From the NCBI GenBank assembly GCA_920105625.2, contig OV050032.1, forward strand, positions 6,152,129 through 6,216,128: a stretch of 64,000 bases of DNA, in the 5' to 3' direction. Made by a program: the position numbers and the translations under genes. The stretch is from Clusia tigrina (lineage: Eukaryota; Arthropoda; Insecta; Diptera; Clusiidae). Positions 52,516-64,000 of this stretch are shown in pieces; within the stretch, counting starts at the first letter, position 1; every line of letters starts with the position of its first letter. The notes below the pieces were generated by a model, which saw only the letters and a list, made by a program, of their open reading frames with translations, was not told the DNA's origin and did no database searches.

Positions 52516-54239
52516 TGGCACTGCGGTACAACAATAGCAACGGAGCAGCTAAGCAGTGAAGGGCACAATACATTTTTCTCCTGGGTGTTTGTTCATACAT
52601 TTTAAGACCTCAACTACAACTACAACAACAACAACAACAACATCAACAACATCAACAACAATACCAATCGACAGCAGGCGTATTCGATCCGTAACTTGTA
52701 TCGAGCTCGTATCGAGTTGTGCGCTTAAAACAGCAAACGAGTAAGTGGCAAATTTGGCAGCACTGAAACCTAAAAAAATCCCAGGGAAATTTCCAAGGGT
52801 CATTTTTCATCTCGCTGGTTTTGAAGCAATTTTCAACTTGGCAGCACTTTTTATGGAGGATTGAAAAACTCGCTCGTTTCACCCGAGTATAATTTACTCG
52901 ATAGCTCTTTCTGTCCTATTCTCGATAGAGTAGCGAATCGAATGCGCCTAATATTCTTAGTAGTCTCCACAGATCTCTGTTCTACGTTTCAGATTCTATG
53001 TTACGCCAACTGAGGGACTTTACAATCCAAAAAACAAAACATGTTGGTAGAGTGAAAGAGTGCTACTTGAATTGCCATGCAGTTTTGCATGTAAAGTGAG
53101 AGATCACACCATTGAAGCTAATCCCAAAAACAAATTAGAATAGTTCCCACTTTCCGCTGGAAGGCGAAATCTCTCGCCAGTTTCCAAATGCGTAAAGTTT
53201 ATTTTAAACGGTGCAATCCGAAAGAATCACAAGCGAGTATTTTGAAGCAAAATACACAAATCAAAGCTTTTGTGCCGAGTTCCAGAATGTCTGTCGAATG
53301 GAACGATGCAAGGCAGCACTGGTGTAGGGCTGCAGTGGTGCGGTGCGGTTCAAAGTAGGGCGGTTCACAGTATTGCGGTGTGGTACAGACTGGTGCAGTT
53401 CAGAGTGGTGCGGTGTGGTGGGGATGGAGTGGTGGTGCTGGTGCGGTGGGGCTGGTGTGGTGGGGCGTGTTGTGTGTATCAAAACGAGGCGCTCTCGCGT
53501 TTAGCCACAACTTTTATTTATATTTGCATTTGTCAAAAGTATCAAAATGTAAATAAACATACGGTTTATTGTTTATTTGCATAAACGCCGCTGGCATTGC
53601 TTGGTGTGCCCACAACACCGACAACAACAACAACACCAACAACAACAGCAGCTGCTGTTGCAGTGCACACAATGTTGATAATGCTCGTAAATATTGAGAA
53701 ACTTCATTCGAATGGCAGATATGCATCATGGCAAACAATTTGTTGTTGTTGTTGCTGCTGCTGTTGTTGATGCTGTTGCTGTTGTGGCTGCTGTTGTTGT
53801 TGTTGTGCTTATTGTTTCTCCAATGTGTTTTGCTCTGTTGCTGGTACTGATAATACTGAAATTCACATGATAAATATTTCTCTAATAAGTATTTTTACGA
53901 ATTATCAAGAAAATTGCCTTTAATTGTACACACACAATCGTCATATACGACCACACCATAAAAGAGAGTACCCTACAATTAAGTTCACGGGAACTATCGG
54001 AAAATCACATCGTTTAATACATTAATATTTTGCCAAAAAGTAACCTTGATGATCCAGTTGGTGTTTACTACCCACCCCCATCATGATTCCAGCCCACTTT
54101 TGAACAGCTGAATACCACGGAGTTACGAACGCAGTGTTTATCTCCTGAATCCATCCATCCATTCTATTGGTTTCCTTCATTCAATTTAGATTCGGATTCA
54201 TATAGAAACATGAATATTTGTATGGGCAATTAGAATTCT
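52516..54239. other. Gene-free stretch with trinucleotide runs
   Basis: CAA/CTA runs at 52,610-52,665. A GGTGCGGTG-rich stretch lies at 53,330-53,470. CAA/CAG runs at 53,615-53,660 face GTT/CTG runs at 53,737-53,810 and could pair. No gene recognised. Confidence 0.5.
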
Positions 54240-54650
54240 ATTCAGGTAGGTAGACAGGTAAATTGGCTGACAACTCTCGGGTCGCCCCAATTAGAAATGG
54301 TGCCGTTTTGATGTCATTTCCTCGCGAGCCTAAAGCTGGTGATACACTCTGATATAAATTACCACCAGTCGAAGTTGTTTTAAGAACTTGGTTAGTTCTG
54401 AAAGTTCTGAACTAGAGCAATGCCCCAGACTCTCTAGAAAAGGAGTACCGAAATATTTGAGTATCAAGTGAACAAGGGCTGGACTGGGCAGAGAAAGTGG
54501 ACGACTGTTTCCTTCTCCTGTGGTCTTTACAGTTCCGGCAATGAGCATTGAACAGAATGCCCATTTTTTCAACGTGCGTGCCTGTTGCTGTTCTGTGGCG
54601 ATAGTCCAGTGACCTGTGGAGATAGCTGTAATTTTGCTAATGGTTTCTTA
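54240..54650 (-). mobile_element. LINE fragment C-terminus and 3' tail
   Basis: The minus strand reads STGHWSIATEQQQA (damaged LTGHW block), MGILFNAHCRNCKDH with a knuckle Cys pair, VVHFLCPVQP, LKYFGTPFLESL and ELSELTKFLKQL. The 3' UTR ends in CTGTCTACCTACCTGAAT. Frameshifts separate the blocks. The 59 bp array begins immediately upstream of it. Confidence 0.75.
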
Positions 54651-57600
54651 AGAAGATGCTTCTTTCTTCTTGGTCTGTAATTTTGCTAAGGGTGTGTCTT
54701 GGTTTCTTAAGAAGGTGAATCGTTCTTCTTGGTCTGTAATTTTACTAATGGTGTGTCTTGATTTCTTAAAAAGATGGTTCGTTCTTCTTGGTCTGTAATT
54801 TTGCTAAGGGTGTGTCTTGATTTCTTAAAAAGATGGTTCGTTCTTCTTGGTCTGTAATTTTGCCAAGGGTGTGTCTTGATTTCTTAAGAAGGTGATTCGT
54901 TCTTCTTGGTCTGTAATTTTACTAAGGGTGTGTCTTGATTTCTTAAAAAGATGGTTCGTTCTTCTTGGTCTGTAATTTTACTAATGGTGTGTCTTGATTT
55001 CTTAAAAAGATGGTTCGTTCTTCTTGGTCTGTAATTTTGCTAAGGGTGTGTCTTGATTTCTTAAGAAGGTGATTCGTTCTTCTTGGTCTGTAATTTTACT
55101 AAGGGTGTGTCTTGATTTCTTAAAAAGATGGTTCGTTCTTCTTGGTCTGTAATTTTACTAATGGTGTGTCTTGATTTCTTAAAAAGATGGTTCGTTCTTC
55201 TTGGTCTGTAATTTTGCTAAGGGTGTGTCTTGATTTCTTAAGAAGATGGTTTGTTCTTCTTGGTCTGTAATTTTGCTAATGGTGTGTCTTGATTTCTTAA
55301 GAAGGTGATTCGTTCTTCTTGGTCTGTAATTTTACTAATGGTGTGTCTTGATTTCTTAAAAAGATGGTTCGTTCTTATTGGTCTGTAATTTTGCTAAGGG
55401 TGTGTCTTGATTTCTTAAAAAGATGGTTCGTTCTTCTTGGTCTGCAATTTTGCCAAGGGTGTGTCTTGATTTCTTAAGAAGGTGATTCGTTCTTCTTGGT
55501 CTGTAATTTTACTAAGGGTGTGTCTTGATTTCTTAAAAAGATGGTTCGTTCTTCTTGGTCTGTAATTTTACTAATGGTGTGTCTTGATTTCTTAAAAAGA
55601 TGGTTCGTTCTTCTTGGTCTGTAATTTTGCTAAGGGTGTGTCTTGATTTCTTAAGAAGATGGTTTGTTCTTCTTGGTGTGTAATTTTGCTAAGGGTGTGT
55701 CTTGGTTTCTAAAGAGGATGATTCGTTCTTCTTGATCTGCACTTTTGCTAAGGGTGTGTCTTGATTTCTTAAGAAGGTGATTCGTTCTTCTTGGTCTGCA
55801 ATTTTGCTAAGAGTGTGTCTTGATTTCTTAAGAAGATGATTCTTTCTTCTTGGTCTGTAATTTTACTAATGGTGTGTCTTGATTTCTTAAAAAGATGGTT
55901 CGTTCTTCTTGGTCTGTAATTTTGCTAAGGGTGTGTCTTGATTTCTTAAAAAGATGGTTCGTTCTTCTTGGTCTGTAATTTTACTAATGGTGTGTCTTGA
56001 TTTCTTAAAAAGATGGTTCGTTCTTCTTGGTATGTAATTTTACTAATGGTGTGTCTTGATTTCTTAAAAAGATGGTTCGTTCTTCTTGGTCTGTAATTTT
56101 GCTAAGGGTGTGTCTTGATTTCTTAAGAAGATGGTTCGTTCTTCTTGGTCTGTAATTTTGCTAATGGTGTGTCTTGATTTCTTAAGAAGGTGATTCGTTC
56201 TTCTTGGTCTGTAATTTTACTAATGGTGTGTCTTGATTTCTTAAAAAGATGGTTCGTTCTTCTTGGTCTGTAATTTTGCTAAGGGTGTGTCTTGATTTCT
56301 TAAAAAGATGGTTCGTTCTTCTTGGTCTGCAATTTTGCCAATGGTGTGTCTTGATTTCTTAAGAAGGTGATTCGTTCTTCTTGGTCTGTAATTTTACTAA
56401 GGGTGTGTCTTGATTTCTTAAAAAGATGGTTCGTTCTTCTTGGTCTGTAATTTTACTAATGGTGTGTCTTGATTTCTTAAAAAGATGGTTCGTTCTTCTT
56501 GGTCTGTAATTTTGCTAAGGGTGTGTCTTGATTTCTTAAGAAGATGGTTTGTTCTTCTTGGTGTGTAATTTTGCTAAGGGTGTGTCTTGGTTTCTAAAGA
56601 GGATGATTCGTTCTTCTTGATCTGCACTTTTGCTAAGGGTGTGTCTTGATTTCTTAAGAAGGTGATTCGTTCTTCTTGGTCTGCAATTTTGCTAAGAGTG
56701 TGTCTTGATTTCTTAAGAAGATGATTCTTTCTTCTTGGTCTGTAATTTTACTAATGGTGTGTCTTGATTTCTTAAAAAGATGGTTCGTTCTTCTTGGTCT
56801 GTAATTTTGCTAAGGGTGTGTCTTGATTTCTTAAAAAGATGGTTCGTTCTTCTTGGTCTGCAATTTTGCCAAGGGTGTGTCTTGATTTCTTAAGAAGGTG
56901 ATTCGTTCTTCTTGGTCTGTAATTTTACTAAGGGTGTGTCTTGATTTCTTAAAAAGATGGTTCGTTCTTCTTGGTCTGTAATTTTACTAATGGTGTGTCT
57001 TGATTTCTTAAAAAGATGGTTCGTTCTTCTTGGTCTGTAATTTTGCTAAGGGTGTGTCTTGATTTCTTAAAAAGATGGTTCGTTCTTCTTGGTCTGTAAT
57101 TTTGCTAAGGGTGTGTCTTGATTTCTTAAGAAGATGGTTTGTTCTTCTTGGTGTGTAATTTTGCTAAGGGTGTGTCTTGGTTTCTAAAGAGGATGATTCG
57201 TTCTTCTTGATCTGCACTTTTGCTAAGGGTGTGTCTTGATTTCTTAAGAAGGTGATTCGTTCTTCTTGGTCTGCAATTTTGCTAAGAGTGTGTCTTGATT
57301 TCTTAAGAAGATGATTCTTTCTTCTTGGTCTGTAATTTTACTAATGGTGTGTCTTGATTTCTTAAAAAGATGGTTCGTTCTTCTTGGTCTGTAATTTTGC
57401 TAAGGGTGTGTCTTGATTTCTTAAAAAGATGGTTCGTTCTTCTTGGTCTGCAATTTTGCCAAGGGTGTGTCTTGATTTCTTAAGAAGGTGATTCGTTCTT
57501 CTTGGTCTGTAATTTTACTAAGGGTGTGTCTTGATTTCTTAAAAAGATGGTTCGTTCTTCTTGGTGTGTAATTTTGCTAAGGGTGTGTCTTGATTTCTTA

Positions 57601-58805
57601 AAAAGATGGTTCGTTCTTCTTGGTCTGTAATTTTACTAATGGTGTGTCTTGATTTCTTAAAAAGATGGTTCGTTCTTCTTGGTCTGTAATTTTACTAATG
57701 GTGTGTCTTGATTTCTTAAAAAGATGGTTCGTTCTTCTTGGTGTGTAATTTTGCTAAGGGTGTGTCTTGATTTCTTAAAAAGATGGTTCGTTCTTCTTGG
57801 TCTGTAATTTTACTAATGGTGTGTCTTGATTTCTTAAAAAGATGGTTCGTTCTTCTTGGTCTGCAATTTTGCCAAGGGTGTGTCTTGATTTCTTAAGAAG
57901 GTGATTCGTTCTTCTTGGTCTGTAATTTTGCTAAGGGTGTGTCTTGATTTCTTAAGAAGATGGTTTGTTCTTCTTGGTGTGTAATTTTGCTAAGGGTGTG
58001 TCTTGATTTCTTAAAAAGATGGTTCGTTCTTCTTGGTCTGTAATTTTACTAATGGTGTGTCTTGATTTCTTAAAAAGATGGTTCGTTCTTCTTGGTCTGT
58101 AATTTTACTAATGGTGTGTCTTGATTTCTTAAAAAGATGGTTCGTTCTTCTTGGTCTGTAATTTTGCTAAGGGTGTGTCTTGATTTCTTAAGAAGATGGT
58201 TTGTTCTTCTTGGTGTGTAATTTTGCTAAGGGTGTGTCTTGGTTTCTAAAGAGGATGATTCGTTCTTCTTGATCTGCACTTTTGCTAAGGGTGTGTCTTG
58301 ATTTCTTAAGAAGGTGATTCGTTCTTCTTGGTCTGCAATTTTGCTAAGAGTGTGTCTTGATTTCTTAAGAAGATGATTCTTTCTTCTTGGTCTGTAATTT
58401 TACTAATGGTGTGTCTTGATTTCTTAAAAAGATGGTTCGTTCTTCTTGGTCTGCAATTTTGCCAAGGGTGTGTCTTGATTTCTTAAGAAGGTGATTCGTT
58501 CTTCTTGGTCTGTAATTTTACTAAGGGTGTGTCTTGATTTCTTAAAAAGATGGTTCGTTCTTCTTGGTCTGTAATTTTACTAATGGTGTGTCTTGATTTC
58601 TTAAAAAGATGGTTCGTTCTTCTTGGTCTGTAATTTTGCCAAGGGTGTGTCTTGGTTTCTTAAGAAGATGATTCGTTCTTCTTGGTCTGTAATTTTGCTA
58701 AGGGTGTGTCTTGATTTCTTAAGAAGATGGTTCTTTCTTCTTGGTCTGTAATTTTGCCAAGGGTGTGTCTTGGTTTCTAAAGAGGATGATTCTTTCTTCT
58801 TGGTC
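54640..58805. repeat. 59 bp satellite array, about 70 units, with block duplications
   Basis: TGGTCTGTAATTTTGCTAAG recurs every 59 bp (54,671, 54,730 and on). A diagnostic GAGGATGATTCGTTCTTCTT variant lies at 55,716, 56,601, 57,191 and 58,253. The spacings of 885, 590 and 1,062 bp are 15, 10 and 18 units exactly. The array therefore grew by copying multi-unit blocks without indels. The unit has stops in all frames, so no long ORF arises. Confidence 0.97.
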
Positions 58806-60179
58806 TAAAATTAGGCCACATCATTCTCGAAATGGCACATATTGCAGTGTTTTTCCACCTCTCGCTAGTCTTGCGGAGTGAGTGATTATGTATATTTCTT
58901 TTTACGGACAAGCTTGTAGAAGTAAAGGAATGCCTGGGTGGATGGATTTGCTCCACAAGGTCGCAGGTATAACTATTTCTTCACAGGACTACTCTGATCT
59001 GTTCTAACATGGTGAACTGTTATTAGCGGCAAATTTCTCATTGAATAGAATGTGATGTCCTTAGCCATGTCCCTGACACACCAAGCGACAGAAGCCCCCT
59101 TTGAAGGCCAATACTTCGTCAGGACACATTTGTCCCATATGTTTCCCGCGTACTCACACGGCATATCTTACAGAAATCTTGACCTGGTTTGCCGAAAAAT
59201 GGTGTTGATTTTTTACTGATGGACGCATAACTTCCAAGAGTAGAACAGAAGCACTACAATAGTTCCTCATTATGGACTATTGCACCGAATACAGTCATAA
59301 AGAAGGTGGCAGTTTTCAGTCCTTCGGCCACTCTGTGACTTCCCCTCCCACTTTGTACGAAAGCAGCAGCACACACACACACACGCACACCCGTAGCCTG
59401 CGTATCTGAGCTGATTCGGCACATTCACACACGTCAATTGTTTATTAGCTCGGCTCGAAGCGGTTTAACGAGCAGCTGCGGAAAATAAATCGTCTGGCAG
59501 TTCGTGCAGCTGAAGCACCCGCCACCAGCCATCTCACAGATTTTAATGGGATTCTGTTTTATGGCCACCAACTGGTCTAGCCAGCTGCTATGCTAATGAA
59601 ACTGTCGCTTATTAAAACTGATTGTGTTGACTTTTTATTACACTGCGGCAAATAACGGGTGAGACCACGACCTAATAAATCGCAAGCAAATGCCTAAAAA
59701 TTCGATAAGATTTTCTGTGCAGCACGGTAAAGGGACGATGCCAAATGGTGGACACTATGTAAGCACCATTATGGAATTATGGACGGTGAAGTTATCTCTC
59801 AAAACCTTCGCTACAAATTTGGCAATTGAATGACTTCTCACAAACTGATCAAATACCTGGCATTCGAATTTAATAAATGGAAACATCTTCCTTACTGTTG
59901 GGTGAGTAGTGGAGTTTGCTTCCGCTTGGCATTCTTCAAGTACAATTTATGAAGCAACCTTTCGGAGACTGGTTACGAAATGGTGCTTCTTTGAGAGTTA
60001 ACTGGCAACTGAAAGAATGCTTTGATAGACGACGCCACGTCTGCCAGGTTTGGGTAAGTCTGTATAGACCGTTAGATTCGGTTAAACTAACACATAGACC
60101 TGCAAGGATCTTTGCGCTGCCAGATGGGTATCCGTAGAGACCGTAGTTTTCGTACAAATTTCATTTCAAACATGGGGAA
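58806..60179. other. Mostly featureless; possible LINE remnants
   Basis: A plus-strand FFTDGRITSKS near 59,215 resembles the first RNase H motif but is isolated. A CA run lies at 59,370-59,390. No gene recognised. Confidence 0.4.
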
Positions 60180-60690
60180 TGACAGGTGGCAGTATAGGTG
60201 GGTGGCTGAGCGTTGCTTTGTTTCTTTCTCTGTCCAGTTGTTTCATCAAGCCAAAATTCGCCCCTTTAATGCGCAAAAAAGTGACAGTTTGCAAAGTCTC
60301 TTGGGTAAATCCGACATAAACAATGGAACGAGAAATGTGGCTTCGTGGCCATTGGGTATACGGCAGGCATGCTCTCAAACTAGGAGTAGTCTCTCATGAA
60401 TACTGCAGTAGCTGTGGGTATATATGAAGAGGAGGAGATTGTGGAACATCTCTTCAGTAGGTGCCCGGCTCTAGCTAGAAGCAGAGCGGGCTCTTTAAGA
60501 AAATACGCTTTTAATTCTCTTACAGAAGTGTCCGGCCAAACAAATCCTGCGCTTTATTAGGGCTTCGAAATGGTTCGACGAGTGAATCGGAGGTGCGTTA
60601 TTACGCGGTGGTGTCACAATGGACCCATGGTGGTCTGAGTGAGTTGGTCTATAGACCGGCTACCACGATAACCTAAGCTAAGCTAGATAA
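60180..60690 (+). mobile_element. LINE fragment C-terminus and 3' UTR
   Basis: In shifting frames one reads SLLGKSDINNGTRN, a damaged GHTAGML, EEEEIVEHLFSRCPALARSR and LRKYAFNSLTEVSGQTNPAL, then a stop. The 3' UTR (GTGTCACAATGGACCCATGG) ends in ATAACCTAAGCTAAGCTAG. The knuckle keeps its H-x4-C end; the first Cys pair is lost. Confidence 0.7.
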
Positions 60691-60826
60691 TTAGGTAAAG
60701 CGCCGCTCGAAGGGTGCACTTAAGCCATCATTGACCCCTTGTGATGATACCGCATGAGATAAGAGATGGCATACCTTTCAAAGGTCATTAATGAAGCCCC
60801 CTTTCTAGGGCTTTTAATGAAACAGT

Positions 60827-61091
60827 CCAAGACTACAGTTGAAACGACTTCAATGTTTGGGGCCGCGCTTCTTCACAAGTTTGACAGAGATAACGAAGGT
60901 GGACTTATCGGATCTCCTCAAGTTCATCTGGAAAACCAAATGGTTTAATAGGGATGGTATGCAGAATGTATACGGAAATCGCGGAAAGGGCGAGTATGCC
61001 TCCTCCTGGCATTTTAAAAGGCAGTCACAATGGATATATATTTGTCCGAATGGAAGTGTATCCGCACACGCCTTCACAACCTAACCTAACC
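60827..61091 (+). mobile_element. 265 bp 5'-truncated LINE inserted into the family B copy
   Basis: It reads LQCLGPRFFTSLTEITKVDL then SDLLKFIWKTKWF, the CPAL-R-LG to C-terminus region. The 3' UTR ends in CACAACCTAACCTAACC. It is flanked by TAATGAAACAGT (60,815-60,826) and TAATGAAGCAGT (61,092-61,103), a 12 bp target duplication with one change. Confidence 0.8.
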
Positions 61092-61166
61092 TAATGAAGC
61101 AGTTGATGGAGCTAATCTTTTTAATTGAAATATCTCCCAAAGAGTCCCGAAAGTGGTAGCTCAGAA

Positions 61167-61478
61167 AAGAGCGTATCCTTCTGGACAACGCTGGACACGT
61201 TTATAACAGGTGTACAATGGACTCCTCCTCCTCCTCGTCCATGCTACTCCTGCAGAAGTCGGTAGAGGCAACCCCAGCCTCCTTCTGAACAACGTTGGAT
61301 ATGTACATAACAGGTGTACTAAGGACTCCTCCTCCTCCTCGTCCATGCTACTCCTGCAGAAGTCGGTAGAGGCAACCCCAGCCTCCTTCTGAACAACGTT
61401 GGATATGTACATAACAGGTGTACTAAGGACTCCTCCTCCTCCTCGTCCATGCCACTCCTGCAGAAGTCATTAGAGGAC
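61167..61478. repeat. 104 bp tandem triplication within the LINE knuckle region
   Basis: ACTCCTCCTCCTCCTCGTCC recurs at 61,221, 61,325 and 61,429. Each unit holds TGCAGAAGTCGGTAGAGGCA and the antisense of the Glu-rich knuckle, so the zinc-knuckle coding segment was triplicated in a dead element. Confidence 0.92.
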
Positions 61479-61829
61479 CCGTGAGTACCCAGGGTCCAGT
61501 TTCCTGTTAGGTTCCCGTGTTGTTCATTGGAAACTTCGTGATATGTTGAGTGAGTTTGTTGCTGTTTTCAGGTGTTTAACGATGATCTCTTCGTACATGT
61601 AATATATAAAATAAGGGACTCCTTGTTGTGAAAGTGGTAAAGTGAAAAGCATGTCCAATTATCTGGTCCTTTTGTATGTATGTTGTATGTGTTTATTGGA
61701 ATTCTCCCTAAAATGTTTCAATCTGTGAGCGTAGCTTTGCCGGCCTCAACAGTCCGCGTGTAGAGTGCAGCACAAGTTCACAAACAATTAAGCTCTGCTT
61801 AGACACGATATATGCATGTATGTATGGAA

Positions 61830-61909
61830 CTAGGTATGTATGTATGTGTGTATGTATGTGTGTGTGTATGTAAGTATGTATAAATGGAATGTTTATGTGT
61901 ATGTATGTT

Positions 61910-61946
<37 letters not shown>
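61830..61946. repeat. TATG/TG microsatellite
   Basis: TATGTATGTGTGTATG sequence grades into a pure (TG)n run at 61,914-61,945. Confidence 0.95.
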
Positions 61947-61948
<2 letters not shown>

Positions 61949-61949
61949 A

Positions 61950-64000
61950 AATTTCTCGCTCAACACTAAAAGCGGCGTTAAGCGAACGCTGCCAAGCCGT
62001 TGGGTGGGAGGATCGCTGGGAAGGTCGGCCAAGCGCAACGGGCAGGTTAAATGCAAGCTGAACTTCAATTGTTTATTTATTTGTCGCACTCGTATATTGC
62101 GTGAAGGAGTTTTGAGTTAAATAAAAATATGGAAAAATTGTAAAAAGACAACACACACAAAGCCAGAAAGCAAATTTATATTTAGAACATCATTTCAAAA
62201 GTCACTCAAAGTTATATTTTTAAATGTGAAATGAAGTTGTGCGTAAAAGAAAGCAGCGAATGCCCTGGAGGCAAGTGGAAAAGCGGTAAGCAGTGGTGCC
62301 GTGCCCCACAACACACTTTTGCTGCTGCTGCAGAAGCAACAACTACAACAACACTTACTGCAAAGGGATTGAGATTATTCTCCTGTTGTTCCGAAATGTT
62401 GGCCACTTATTTGCTAAAACACTTTTTATACTATGTACCGAGTATTGTATAAGAGTCGGGTGAGCACTTCTTCACCTGTTTCACCTTTTTAGTACACAAA
62501 AACCAACAAGAAAAGCACAAACTTAAAATCACTTCAAGCCAACACTCAAATCTATGCTGCGAGTCGCCACTCAGCTTCGTTACTATTCTGTGTGTATCAA
62601 TTGTACGTTCTTTGCTGTGGCTTGTGTTGTTGTTGTGTCGGTTTTTCGCACCAAATGAAATCGAAAGAATTGGAAAAACGCCGTTAGACGAGCGACCGAG
62701 ACTGAGAGGCAGACTAGCAGCCGAGCAAGATCACAGATCAAACACGCTGCTCATCGACCGAGCGAATGCGCCCAGCGCGTTGACTTCCTCACATAATTAT
62801 ACGCGGCGGTGGTGTGCTGGGCGTGTTGTCATCCACACACCGCAAACGCAGTGGCACAGGCAGCAGTGACGGCGACAGAGCGCGAGCAGCGCCGCACTGG
62901 TTGGGTTTGTGGGCAAAGTTTGTTGCGACAGAGCGCTCTGCTGGTGCGGCGCGACCGTGCAATATCGTATTGAAAAACAATTTCAATGGTTTGCTGCCTG
63001 CTCGCTGCGATGTTTGTTGCTGTTGTGTGCTTATGTAGGTTTGCCAAAACTGTGACTGGGCTGGGTGAGTTTGCGTGTGTGTGTGTGTGTGTGTGTGTAT
63101 GAGTGTGGTGCGGTGAATCCAGTCGTTCTCTGTGTGATTCAAACGAACTGTTTGAACGTCCGAAGTAATCAAATGTATGCCATGTTGCGTTGGCCAGGTC
63201 GGTGAGCGTTCTTCCATTGAAAGCGTGGGCTTCCGAAGTTACTCAGGCTTGCTGCTGCCTCTCCGGCGGTATTCAACAAGTTTTCCTTATTATTTTTTTT
63301 CATTTGAAGAAGTCTCACATTAACTCACTCTCTCTGGGGCAGCTACAAAGATCATCTGTGAATATACTAATACAGAAGAGCTCTTCCATGGCAGACTCAT
63401 TTGCAGGCAATTCGCTTGGTGCGGTGGCACTATTCTGTTGGGGGTGTAAATGTGTGCTTTCTCGCTAAACGCCTCGCACTATATCCGAGCGTGTAGCCGC
63501 GAACGATCCACAATAGAACAGGAAAACAATAATAATTATAGCTGCATAAATGTGCAACAATGAATTCCTATTAAACGGGCCATTGGAGAAGATATACGAG
63601 CATAATAAAAAAACCGAACATTTGAAAGTTAATTTCGCCCACCACCTGACACTGTTGCTGACGTTGGGGGCTCCTGTGTCGTCCACACACATTTACGTGT
63701 CCAGATTTGCATTTGATGCATCTGCCATTGTTACGAGGAAACGAGCGCTGACTGGCGTGCCTTGTACTGTAGATAATAAATGGCCACAGAACTGAGGTTG
63801 TCGAGATCAACAACAAAAACCACAATCGCAATGTCAGCCCCACATGCAGAGCGGCATTGTTGTGTGCGATTATTGGCTAAAATTGTGATTAGGGGCTCCT
63901 TGTGGCAAATCTGAAAACTGGGGCCGTACCAAATGACCGCCAGTCTGATCTTATCCTATCCAGCCTAATGGATATTCTGCCCAAAAACGAGGCATAGGAC
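61950..64000. other. No confirmed gene; possible regulatory or leader sequence
   Basis: A TG run lies at 63,071-63,098, with GCTGCTGCTGCAG and CAACAACTACAACAACAC runs at 62,322-62,352. GC-richer sequence at 62,640-63,000 resembles fly 5' leader DNA, but I found no splice-bounded exon or known protein. Confidence 0.4.

Larger units (their letters stand above)
60700..61480 (-). mobile_element. LINE family B copy interrupted by another LINE
   Basis: The minus strand carries CRS.MDEEEEESLVHLLCTYP (knuckle), GDIS and INCF coding near 61,100-61,160. It resumes beyond an insertion with the family B 3' UTR at 60,700-60,812 (CTCATGCGGTATCATCACAA and CCCTTCGAGCGGC), the same tail as at 3165-3290 (+). 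A plus-strand LINE tail sits in the middle at 60,827-61,091. The coding part contains a 104 bp triplication. Confidence 0.75.

Noticed and set aside
27893..58805. CRISPR arrays
   Set aside because: The repeats are direct and contiguous without unique spacers, the genome is eukaryotic, and no cas genes are present.
61073..61096. Telomere-type CCTAA repeats
   Set aside because: Only two or three CCTAA units at LINE 3' ends (also near 38,825 and 52,035). They are retrotransposon tails, and flies generally lack TTAGG telomeres.

Overview
The window is eukaryotic and reads as repeat-rich DNA from an insect, most likely a higher dipteran. The evidence is 60-106 bp introns, a TATA/TCAGTT core promoter, many non-LTR retrotransposon ends with RNase H domains, a D34D mariner, and abundant CAA/CAG and TG runs. 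A true fruit fly (Tephritidae) would fit the overall flavour, but nothing here proves it. There are no bacterial operons, no CRISPR and no intact tRNA.

Only one convincing protein-coding gene is present: a RING-H2 E3 ubiquitin ligase of the RNF115/RNF126 (fly Iruka) type at 25,768-27,096 (+). It has its own TATA/Inr promoter, a 60 bp intron in the 5' UTR, an N-terminal zinc ribbon and a C-terminal RING. The linker between them has been enlarged by a 24 bp coding minisatellite. On the minus strand, four tiny splice-bounded exons (42,480-42,445; 41,762-41,748; 25,007-24,969; 24,906-24,867) fit one reading frame. They may be the 5' part of a long gene whose roughly 16.7 kb intron would contain the RING gene. 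I do not recognise that protein.

Most of the rest is mobile and tandem DNA. Non-LTR (LINE) fragments with reverse transcriptase, RNase H or C-terminal zinc-knuckle remnants lie at about 3.0-3.3, 4.1-6.4, 12.3-14.1, 17.6-18.3, 20.5-21.0, 31.4-32.5, 37.7-38.8, 39.7-40.0, 49.4-50.5, 52.0, 54.2-54.6 and 60.2-61.5 kb. DNA elements are a mariner end (24.06-24.5 kb), a palindromic MITE (7.75-7.99 kb), a TTA-target-site MITE inside a minisatellite (23.34-23.89 kb), and two copies of a hAT-like non-autonomous element that carries an internal 21 bp minisatellite (33.77-34.46 and 51.35-51.82 kb).

Tandem arrays cover about a fifth of the window, with periods of 11, 18 (two unrelated arrays), 19, 21, 24, 36, 43, 59, 72, 94 and 104 bp. 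The largest are a 59 bp array (54.64-58.81 kb) and a 177-unit 18 bp array (27.89-31.09 kb) that contains an exact 1,494 bp (83-unit) higher-order duplication. Most long open reading frames are artefacts of arrays whose period is a multiple of three.

The most unusual observations are these. The 36 bp array at 48.35-49.35 kb has a unit that looks like a spliced exon-exon junction of a locus at 32.7-32.8 kb. The hAT-like element transports and expands a minisatellite. The 18 bp array sits in phase between two open segments.
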